Of a stretch of DNA of 35,156 bases, positions 1 through 9,678 are shown piece after piece (the stretch's first letter is position 1; each line of letters opens with the position of its first letter). The notes beneath the pieces were generated by a model. That model was not told the origin of the DNA. It saw only the letters and a program-made list of their open reading frames with translations, and made no database searches. A program made the translations under genes and the position numbers. The stretch is taken from positions 1 to 35,156 of the forward strand of contig MU616873.1 of assembly GCA_025201705.1 (NCBI GenBank), read 5' to 3'. Origin of the DNA: Dissophora ornata (taxonomy: Eukaryota > Mortierellomycota > Mortierellomycetes > Mortierellales > Mortierellaceae).

Positions 1-1173
1 TCAAACAAAAAATCTAACGAATTGAACGTGGACGGTACACGTTGCCAAGATCGATGCAGCTGTATGCATGCTTGCTGCGCTCCTTGATTCGTACTTTATG
101 ATTGGAACCCCTGCTTCCATGTCAATTGCTATTTTAGTGTTGAGAATCGTGTTGTTGGTTAAAACGAACACGTCGTTAGTCTAGAAACATTGCAAAGTAT
201 CTGCCTGGTAGATTACAGTACGGGAGGGTTGTGGCGAAAATCGGTCAAGAAATTCACAGGGTAAAATATACTTTGTCGGGAGGGTGAACGTAATCAAAAG
301 CCCGCTGTTTACAACGGATTTCGAAATAAGCACTCTTTCGGCTGTTGGGATGTTATTTTATCCATCTGCCAGCATTTTCTGCAGGAATTGTTGTTGATGC
401 AATTGGACGGTTAATGAAATGTACACTTCATCTGTCTTGGGCCTACCCATGGCCTGCCCAGCAATTTCACGCGCATGAAGACAGGTATTAAAGCAGGGGA
501 TGCTAATGAGTGGTCGGATAGCAAACGCACCGATGCTGGTATTCCGAGCCCTTTGTACGCGAGTCGGACTAGGTGGGTGGGAGCGAAAGAAAATGCCCTT
601 TTGGTCTATCAGTTCATATCACTTGATTGGAACGTGGATACGGGCAAAAAAAACCCGTCTCGTCCTGTCGGCCTTGCCGTCTATTCCTCCTCCTCGCGAT
701 CCACTTCCTCCGGCCCATCACTTCTGCTCGATTACTACCCTCCGGGTTGTGCATCACCAGCTGCCTCTTCTGACTCCTCCTCACCTCCCCTTATCTACAC
801 TCCTCACTTCCTGCCGCACCTCTGTATTCCAAACGAGATCTCCGCCTCTTCTTTTACCTCTGCCCTAGGTTTCAGCCTCTGTCGCTTTCTTCCTTCTTCC
901 GACTACCTCCTTACCATCCCTTTGGTGCATCCTGTCATTCCGCGATCGCATTCTAGTTAGCGAACAAGCACTTCAACCAGCAGAAAAAGGGTCTTGCAAT
1001 CGGTACATTACAAACGACCTCGAGCATCCCTGGACAGCACACCCGATCCTTCATTCGTGCCTGAAACGACCAACAAACAAAGCACCCTTTGAGTCGTGCT
1101 TCGCCCCTTTTTTGCAAACAGCAACTGCGACGAACAAGTGTAATCTCAACAGATTAGGAGCATTCATTCAAAG
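1..1173. promoter_or_regulatory. Upstream region and CT-rich leader of the first VMP1 gene
   Basis: No supportable gene. The stretch from about 660 to 960 is strongly C/T-rich on the plus strand, which is usual for fungal promoters and 5' leaders; long open frames there (475-960 and 500-868) are low in complexity, rich in Ser/Pro, and match nothing I recognise. The segment 960-1173 leads directly to the ATG of the VMP1 gene at 1174. I see no clear TATA box and cannot place the transcription start. Confidence 0.4.
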
Positions 1174-3538
1174 ATGGCGTACTACCAAGAAAACATGTTC
1201 AACCACCTGATCAAGAGGTAACAACCCATTGCATGTCACACGCAGGCACGAGGGATTAAGAGCACGACTTGCTAACAGACTTCTCGTTCTCTTACTCGCT
1301 GCTGCCTCGTGATTCCACCCCGCCCTGCAACCCTTTTGGAATCTTACCATGAGCAGTGATGCAGCCCAAGAGATGGGTATGGACGACGACGATTCCGACG
1401 CTGCGTCCACCACTTCAGGCGGGATCAGCGCCCACCAGACATATCCTTGGAGCCACTACTCATTACTGCAGCTGCGAGAACTTCTTCGCCAACGTGGCCA
1501 GCTCACCACCGGAAGCAAAAGTGCACTGAAGAAACGCCTGAAGAATTTGGATCGCGCAACAAAGTCAGAGGCTTCTGCCCAACCAACAACGACCATCAAT
1601 ATCTCCACTCAGCACCCTAGTCAAGGTTCGCAAGAGGTCGGTGGATCGGCAATAGCAGGATCGAATCCAGAATCGCCGGGAAGGACGGATGGTGATTCAA
1701 AGGGAGCAAAGAGTGTTATCCATCCGCTGCGATCCAGGATCACTACGCGGTCCAATAGCTTCTCACAGCACTTTACAGGTAAGATATAGATAACACGCTT
1801 GCCATTGTTTTGGATTGTGGTTTTTGTCCGTGCTGTCCGTGCTGTCCAACATGTGCTGACATGCATAAATTGTCCACAACACATAGAATTTATCAACCGG
1901 AGAAGGATTGCCCTCGAGACAGAGCGACAAGAGATTTCAGTGTACACGTCGCCGTTGACGGTCTTCTCGTATTTCGTGCTGTACCTCTTGCACGAGTTCC
2001 GCATGCTTTTGGTCTGGATTGTGTCACAGCAGTATCTTTTGGTGGTGCTGCCTCTTCTCTCGGCCGTCGTCTACTTTGTATACCAGACTGACGGTGCTCA
2101 TCAGCCGGTAGGTTTTCATATTTTTAGAATCAGACCCTGGCAGGACAGTCCATGTGCTCCCAATGTTTTCTAACACCGTCGCAAATCCCCTTTTGAATTT
2201 CATAATGCAGCTATTGAAGCATGCCGAGTCAGGACTCATCTGGTATGGCTACTGGGTATTGCTGGGTGTCGCGTCTTCTGTTGGACTGGGTACTGGACTG
2301 CACACTTTCATCCTATTCTTGGGACCACACATTGCAGAGGTCACACTTGCAGCCTACAAGTGTGGCAACACCGATTTCGATGTCCGAGGGGATTACAGGT
2401 AACAGCCAGGTCGTGGATTTTTTTTTCTTCTTCACGGCAATCCCTGCCTATATCTGTTGCACGATTATTTACCATCTTGATGTCACATTCGATAGATATG
2501 TCTGCAAATCACCCGAATCTGTAACACTCCCTCTCACGCTGTATGCCATTTTCCGAGCTGTGCAGTGGGAAAGTTTCTTCTGGGGATTTGGAACCGCCAT
2601 TGGAGAGTTGCCGCCATATTTTGTTGCAAGAGCAGGTAAGAGTCTGTCGTTAATTTGAGCTAGTTTGTCATTAGTGTGTGACATTTCGAATATGGACAAC
2701 TGATGGCGCGAAAATTCATTCTATCCATAGCTGCACTGTCAGGGAACAGGAACGAGGAGTTGGCTGCTATTGAGGATCTGCTTAAGAAGAAGCCCGACTC
2801 TGTCTCGTACAAGGAGCGTATCTTGATCATGGTGCACGAAGGCATGAAGCGTCTGGGTTTCTTTGGCATCTTTTTGTGCGCCTCTGTAAGTCTGGTTCCC
2901 GAAAACGAATGCGCATCTCCACTTTAGATTGTTGGTTGGTCAATCATGTGCTAACATAACATGGGTGCTTCCACGATAATCCACAGATCCCCAACCCGCT
3001 GTTCGATCTTGCAGGAATTACCTGTGGTCACTTCCTGATCCCGTTCTCAACCTTCTTCGGCGCCACCTTCCTCGGCAAGGCTGTCGTCAAGTCCTCGATC
3101 CAGACACTGTTTGTGATTCTCATGTTCTCTGCCGACACACTTGCTTCATTCATGGGCTGGCTCGAGCATTCAGTACCTTTTATTCACGGGTACCTTGCAG
3201 ATGGCATCAACTCTCAAAAGGGGGTACTTCACGGCGATGGCAAGGCATCCGAGGACCAACTAGAGAACTCGACCAGTCTTGTGGGTCTGATCTGGAACAC
3301 GATTATCTTCATCATGATCTCGTATTTCCTTCTTTCCATCGCTGAGACGATGGCGCTGGCGCAGATTAAGCGGAGACACGATCAGGAGATTGTTGAGCTC
3401 GAAGGAAAGATTCGCAGCGGGGATACCAAGGCTCTGTTTGTTGCTGTCTCAGAGGAGCTTAACGAATCCTCGAAACGGTCGTCATTGTCTTTGCCCTCAA
3501 GTCCAAGCGTATCTGCAGTTCCTTTGCAATCGAAATAG
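1174..3538 (+). CDS. VMP1: VMP1-like ER membrane protein with N-terminal SAP-like motif, copy 1
   Basis: Homologue of vacuole membrane protein 1, a multi-pass ER protein of the VTT/DedA (SNARE-associated Golgi) superfamily; known members act in autophagosome formation, ER contacts and lipid scrambling. Exons by phase: 1174-1217, 1357-1778, 1887-2107, 2211-2398, 2496-2635, 2731-2885, 2987-3538, giving 573 aa. The VTT signature [20 protein letters not shown] lies at the exon 5/6 junction, and [19 protein letters not shown] spans exons 6/7; both are hallmarks of VMP1. Residues about 47-77 fit a SAP motif ([11 protein letters not shown], then SALKKRLKN), preceded by an acidic DDDD run. The ATG at 1174 is chosen because the 14-codon first exon (ending NMFNHLIK) is conserved in the second copy at 15546. 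The exon 2 acceptor is a tandem GAGCAG, so one Ser is optional. The C-terminal tail is Ser-rich. It converges on the transporter gene at 3862. Confidence 0.93.
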
Positions 3539-3861
3539 ACGATCGTATTTTATTTGTTTGATGCTCTTTTGTATTTATCACCCTTCGCATACTTAATAAC
3601 CGTCATCTATATAGGAGGCATGGCGACGTGCTCCTAATTTCTCTTTCTTCTGCCATATTGCCATAACTATGAACAGTGGATCATTCAAACTGCAAATAAA
3701 CAAAACACTCCCGCTGCCCACATGTTATAGTACTAAGACAGGTTCGGGAGTAACCTGTCGTATATATTTTATGTGTCTGTCGGCTTGCGGCCGTAGATCG
3801 TATCGAAATCATTGATATTTGCATGTGTGTAGTATATTAACATGTACGTGTTGGGGTAAAT
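3539..3861. other. Convergent 3' intergenic region
   Basis: Space between two converging genes. An AATAAA at 3695-3700 on the plus strand could serve polyadenylation of the VMP1 copy. The rest is AT-rich with no open frame of note. Confidence 0.4.
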
Positions 3862-6800
3862 CTAGAATGTTAAAAGTGCATTCCTTTTCTTTCCAACTAT
3901 TGCGCGAATGGCAGTAACATAAATGAGTTTAGTCATTTGATAAAAAGATTTCCTTTCGATCGTACTTGAAGTAAAAGCAAGTAGAAAAGAGAGATACGTA
4001 CGAGGATAGACGGCAAAGGTGGCAGCAAAGAGTCCGACAGCGATCCCCAGAGCTACGAGAATCATTTGCAGAGCAAAGGATGTACCCTGCGACGCGTTTC
4101 CAGATTGGTCGAGGAGGAGCAAAGTTGAGCGAACTCCCATTCCTCCAGGAACGATCAACAGAATGGCGCCCAAGATCGGGACAAAGGCTATATAAAAATG
4201 AAATGACAGGATGTGATGTTAGCTACAGATAACGTAAATAGTTATTCTTAATCCGTGCACCAAAGGGGTCGTTTTTTCCTCTTCTTTTGCTTGTCCTTAC
4301 CTAGTTCGTGAGTAACACGCTCATAGACGTTACCCAAGAGTCCGACAACAAACGCGCTCACTGCTGCCGCAATATGTAATGAGTGTGGCCAATAGAGGCC
4401 TGCCAACTCGCTAACCGCATACCCAACTGAACTAATCACAACCACTACAGGCCACTGTCTTGGACTAGTGTACAGCTGAATGCTAAGCGAAATGCCCAGT
4501 AGCGGGAACAAGATCCAGCGCCAAGGTTCCGTGGCTGGATGGCAATACCCCATTTTCAGGTCACCTGGCGGTGGCTCTCTGAAGGCATCATAAAGATTCG
4601 AGCCGATCGAGAGTCCGAATCCCAGGAACAGACAGTAGATCAGGCTATAGAACATCCGGACCGACCCCGAGATCATGTACCGGGATGACAGCTCCATGAT
4701 AGCAGTTGTGAGTGAAAGACCAGGAAGGAGCATGACAATTCCACTAAGGACCACTCCTGTGAAGCAGACATAATCACCAAGAGCCTTGGCCACAAACGCG
4801 ATCAAGATGCTAGTGCTGACCTCGAATACACTCGAATAAACGGAATACTTGTTCGCAAGCAGTGTAGTCAACCCCACCACAATCCCGAGACCCATGCTTG
4901 CCAACATATCGTACCACCCGCCTTTAAATATCAAGGGGGCAATGAACCCACTGGTTCCCGCAAAAGCTGCCAACATGATCCATATGTTGTAAAGTGGTTT
5001 CTCATCATTGATGGCCTTCAGATCCGCGAGGGCTTCACCGGGTTCCAAATCGCCATTGACAAGCGCGCGCGCAATCTTGTGGACCTTAGCAAGTCGCCCC
5101 ATATCGAACCCCTGAGCACATTTAATCAGATGGGTCTCGCTGGTATGAGTATCGGTATCCCCAAAGGAGATCATCATCAGACCCGGAAGAAACGCAAAGG
5201 AGCCGTCGATGCCAAAAATCTTACACATGGCCTCCATTGCGAGTTCGATACGATGGGATGGTGCACCATAGCGAATAAAACTCTTGCAGAGTCGGATCAA
5301 GAGATTTTGACGTTGGAGAATATCGGCCACAGTCTCAGCCAATTCGACCTGCTGGGTCAATCGGAGCGCAGCCATAAGTGGGTCTTGAGAGATAGTCGAG
5401 TACATCGAAGCAGCGTCATCCACAGATATACTACTGTGTGTGGAGTAGGCTGGACGTGCATCAAGGTATTGTGTCGACCCACTGCCAAGTCTTTCTGACG
5501 AGGGGTTAAATGCCGTTGGAGAGTTGTCATTCGAGTACTCGCCGCCCGTGGGTTTGCATCCGGGATAAGCGCCTACAGATGTCCAGATCCGCAATCCATT
5601 GTCGGTCGTGGGGGTGTTCAAAAACGTCGATGGTTCGGGGCTAGGCACCGCTGTTGTGGGCGAAGCGGCGTTGGATGATAATCCAACTCTAGACGTGGCT
5701 GCCATAAGAACGTTTGGGAGGGAAATAACGCTGGCGCTCGGACTGGACATCGCATAACGACTGGGGCGGGTGAGTGCAATATCGGAGGCAAAAGACGACT
5801 TTCGATTTGTCTTCCGGTGTCGAGAGTGTTGATTGGAATTTTGGCGGTGATGTCGTCGCCTTCGATGATGTTGGCGCGAGGAAGTTGGCATGGAAAGTGC
5901 TTGCAGCTTGAGCAAGTTGGAGAGAATACCTCCAGATCTCGAGGGCTGGATTTTGCTTGAACTCATGTTCCTTGCTAAGTCACCCGCTTGTTCCTCATGG
6001 TTTAGGTGTTGAAGAGCGATGGCAGATCCGGCTGCGAGTGGATGTGATGGCGCAGACACGTTTGGAGATCTCGCATTATTATCCTGCTCATTTGCCTGCT
6101 GGCTATTTCCTTGCCTGTTGAGGTGCCGAAACGAAGTTGATCCACCACTACCACCCGCGAGAGCTTGCGATCCAAAAAGGCGACTGAGAATGTTGCTTTT
6201 GATGGATCTGAAGCTAGGGAGTGTCTGCGCTGGAAATGTGGTTGCACCTGGATCTTGCACATGATTCCTCGCTTTCTCAATGATGTGTGGTGCGTCACTT
6301 GAGCCTACCCCCGCCTCGTCTGGTATATTGACAATAGTCCTGGAGGAGTTGCCCCGTTCCATGTCAGTCTCGTAGCTCCCGTATACTTGATGCAGTCCAT
6401 CTGAAGTCAATTGCATGCTAGCCTTCTTTATAAGACGAGAGTACCGTTCGATGTCGCTCTGTTCCTCCTTTGGCTCTTCAAATCTGGGATGGGTTGGTGG
6501 TAACTGAGATGGCCCTGTAGATAGAAGTACGACTTTATCATTCGTATCTGCTAACATGGATGATCGAACGCGTCAGAGTTGTGTGGATTTCACGAGATAT
6601 ATTTTTTTTTAGCGACAGGCGATATTTCTTCACGTACTCAAGGCGTATTCTTGACTTCTGGATCCCAGAGGCGTGTTAATTTCAATTCCGAGCTGTGTTG
6701 GGCGCTCTGGAGCCGAGTTCGCTGGTGGTGCCTGGTTATCTCTAAAGGAAAGCCAGTCTCCTGCACTAGCCCCGCCCTGTAACCTAGAACTCCCATTCCT

Positions 6801-7930
6801 TTCTTGGTCGTGGACGCCATACTCCTCAGGAACCCCGCAGCCAGTCATAGGGTATGCTCCTTCAAAAAGATTTCCACTGGATAATGCCAAACGCTGTGCA
6901 GTATATCCTTGTAGAGAGCTATTTCCTGGCACTGAAGACGAGGATTGTTGTAATGGATGTATGGAAGTAGAATAGGAAGTGTCAACTCTCCTTACGCGGC
7001 CGAGAGGTGGATTGATGTACATGGAGCCTTCCCTGAGTGGCAATGACATCTCGGTCAGTCCTGAAGCTTGTTGTGGCTGTTGATTAAGAAACCCAGACAT
7101 CGCAGGAGACGCTGATGATTTGAAGAGTGGAGAAGATGCAAAAAGCGACATGGATAAATCAAGTTGAGGCAGACTATATGGCTGTAGCGGGGATGAGGTG
7201 GAGTGAGGGTGCGATTGAGAGAGAGCTGCATTGTCTGGAGGAATCGAGCCGCACTGGTGCAGGAATGGAAGGCCAGCATTAAATGTCTGGCTATCTCTTT
7301 GGTAAATTAGATCGTTCTGATGTGTTCCCACTAGTGTGCAGCTAAAATTAGGTTTGTTGTTAGTTATGAGGCCATTGCTGTATGTTCGCCACTGTGGCTA
7401 CTATCAAAGTTAGGATTGAGAATGGTCATACCCGAAGCTCTGTGTAAGGTTGTCGTCCGCGCTAGAGGTTAGACCAGGAGAGTGTGCTTGGGAGGTGTCG
7501 CGAATCCAATGTCCTGCTCCTTGCCTTTGGGATTGAGCGGCTATCAAAGTCGCAGAGCAAATGGAAACATAAATACACGTGTATTTCATTTGTATATTCC
7601 GATTTCATAAAAGACGCGTCCACCCGATTCCTAGGAATCGCCCTTTGAGTTCATTTGTGTGAGACAACGCCGAGACGCACCTTCTTCCACCTCATCCGTG
7701 ACACGGGTCCTGTATATTCCAGGTGTGTGCCCCATCCTTCTTGCGCCTAGCATTTGATGTAGAGTAGAATGGTCTGAAGAGGCGAATGAGGGTGATGAGG
7801 CGGAGTGGGTTTCAGGAGTGATCTCGTGTTGGTGGCGGTGCGGTGGTGGTCCGTGGGTCGTTGGTGTCACAAAGGAATGTGGACGCCGCTCTCTGCTGGG
7901 GTCTGCGTGGTTGTTTCGGTCAAAAGCCAT
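3862..7930 (-). CDS. ThrE/PRM10-type membrane transporter with very long disordered N-terminus
   Basis: Fungal homologue of the ThrE/YjjP family (pheromone-regulated membrane protein 10 type); bacterial ThrE exports threonine, but the fungal substrate is not established. Exons on the minus strand by phase: 7930-7681, 7540-7432, 7341-6638, 6550-4301, 4187-4002, 3896-3862, giving 1177 aa. Residues 1 to about 750 are low-complexity (Ser, Gln, Pro, His) with a basic HRRRRHHR cluster near 583. The conserved domain starts near residue 754 with a helix (VADILQRQNLLIRLCKSF) and the family phrases YGAPSHRIE and LMMISFGD. Then come about ten hydrophobic segments with VVLSGIVMLLPGLSLTTAIMEL and the second-half GAILLIVPGGMGVRSTLLLL. 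The last exon codes only about 11 residues but restores the family-typical end GKKRNALLTF. Every junction keeps the frame. The start at 7930 is the first ATG of an uninterrupted exon; an earlier one is not excluded. Confidence 0.9.
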
Positions 7931-8772
7931 GGTTGTTTGCTGGGGTATATGCGAGCAGTGGGGGAGGGGAGGGGGGCAATGATGTCGCTACTCTCAAGCT
8001 GCTCATTCGTTTGTTCATTTCAATGATTCAGAGATGCAAAAGAGTGGATCGCATGAGTATAATGAGTACAGCATTTGTACACACGCATGTACACATGCTC
8101 TGGAACGGCGCAATGTGGAATCAGAAGAATTTCCAATGTAATGTAATGCGACATTCAATCAAGGACTATTTTCCAGGACCTCAATTGATGAAGACAATCC
8201 TTACTTTCTCAGGTGTGTCGAAGAACGCCGATCTGACGAGGAATATATTACTATTAGTTGCAATAAGCAGGCTGGGGTCGTTAAAGTACGAGGGAAAGGG
8301 GTGCAGTGATGGCACAAGGATGGTATGATGAGATAAAAGGGTATAGAGACAAAAGATGAAGTGCAAAGGAAGCGAAAAGGGAAGGATAATAACCCGTTTG
8401 GCGATTGTAAATCCAGGATTGCAACGGGTAAGGTAGTATGAATATTTAAGCCCGTAAAAGATGAAGACGCTGCGTTGTTTTGAGGGTGATCATTATTCCA
8501 GGATCGATACACGAGATCATGTTCGAGGTCAGGATCGAATCTCTGTCGCTCAGAGCGGCCCTCTGCTTTCATCTTTTCTGTCTAACATCATCGAGGCAGT
8601 AAAGGCACAGAGATGAAAAAAAATTGTCACTAAGACAGCGAAGCTATTCTATACACGACTGTAACTGCCAGGAGGGATGGCGGTGATCCAGTAGTCAATC
8701 GAAAGGGCACGGTGCCTTTAATCTGAGGCAATAATGTACAATGTACTGGTTTTTTTATTGTGGCGATACGAC
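7931..8772. promoter_or_regulatory. Intergenic region upstream of the ThrE-like gene
   Basis: No gene supported. It serves as the 5' region of the minus-strand transporter gene and the 3' flank of the minus-strand acetyltransferase gene. A G-rich stretch (about 7959-7977) and AT-rich segments are present; the open frames on either strand have no recognisable protein character. Confidence 0.35.
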
Positions 8773-9464
8773 TCAGCTGCTCTTCTGGGACAGCGCCTTG
8801 ACCATGTAGATGTGAGGCTGACCTTCATCCAAGTAGATCTCACCCTGCGCGACATATCCAAGCTTTTCATAAAATCCACTCCTGGGGCACTGACTGGACA
8901 AGGCCAAGGTCTCCAACTTCATGTTCTCATTCGCATATTTTTCAATGGCTTCCATGAGTAACCGACCGAGTCCAGAGCCACGGGTGGTCATCAGAACTGC
9001 AACCCTACCTACTTTTCCTACAGTGGGTTTGTATTTGTAGAGTCGTGCCGTGCCCACTCCTTGGTCATCCTGATCCACAGCAAGCCAATGAAGACACTCA
9101 GAGTCAATCCTATGTTGACATGATCAAATTACGGGTTTGAAGGAGGCGAAGGGAGAGGCCGTTAGATCGAAAGCAGTAATGTAATCCCCGCTTCTCAGTA
9201 TTTTCGATGGAAATCCACTCTTTCTTTGTCCTTACTCGTCAACTTCCACATCCCTGTCGTATCCCTGCTCGTCACTGAAGACCTTGTAGCGGACTACATG
9301 GACATGAAAATTATGAAATGGCTCTTTGTTAGGGACGATTTGCTAAAAGAGCGATGTTAAGCTGATGTCCATTCCAGCTGCTTCAGATCGATTCTGTGGC
9401 CATTACCATCGTGGCACTTGGCCATGTCCTCCGGTGTGGTAACGAAGCGAATAGAGTAGTTCAT
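8773..9464 (-). CDS. GNAT-family N-acetyltransferase, 150 aa
   Basis: Small acetyl-CoA-dependent acetyltransferase of the GNAT fold; the substrate is unknown. Exons on the minus strand: 9464-9407, 9293-9236, 9109-8773, with phases 1 and 2 matching exactly. The start MNYSIRFVTTPEDM is followed by VRYKVFSDEQGYDRDVEVDE, a typical beta1-alpha1 opening of ElaA-like and fungal GNATs. The acetyl-CoA pyrophosphate loop is seen as VAVLMTTRGSGLGRLLME (R-x-x-G-x-G) in the last exon, followed by the family phrase SGFYEKLGYVAQGE. Its 150-residue length is normal. The ATG at 9464 was chosen because the next upstream candidate, at 9614, would add a segment without family character and crowd the 214-bp spacer to the dehydrogenase stop. 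Confidence 0.88.
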
Positions 9465-9678
9465 TGGTGCAATGAGAGCGATGAGTTGAGATTTTGCTGA
9501 GAAGGACAAGGCACCAGGACCCCAGAGGCTTTTTATGCCCACCCTCACTTCCCAGGGAGTGGACAAGACCGAATGTGAGTCACAGTTTATACGTTTCACA
9601 GGGCTGGGTACCACCTTGGGCCTTCTGCTACTTTGCCCCCCCTCGTCAGTGTTATTTTATTTGGAGATATCGGATGAC

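Noticed and set aside
475..960. Open frame of 161 codons before VMP1 copy 1
   Set aside because: It lies in C/T-rich leader DNA, is Ser/Pro-rich in every frame, and a rival frame (500-868) is open as well; no domain character.
1621..2004. Minus-strand frame inside VMP1 copy 1
   Set aside because: Antisense shadow of exons 2-3; it crosses a real intron and has no independent signal.
5079..5498. Plus-strand frame of 139 codons within the ThrE-like gene
   Set aside because: Antisense shadow of the large fourth exon, which encodes the conserved membrane domain.
8201..8572. Minus-strand frame upstream of the acetyltransferase 3' flank
   Set aside because: Low complexity, no conserved motif, overlaps a plus-strand frame of equal quality.
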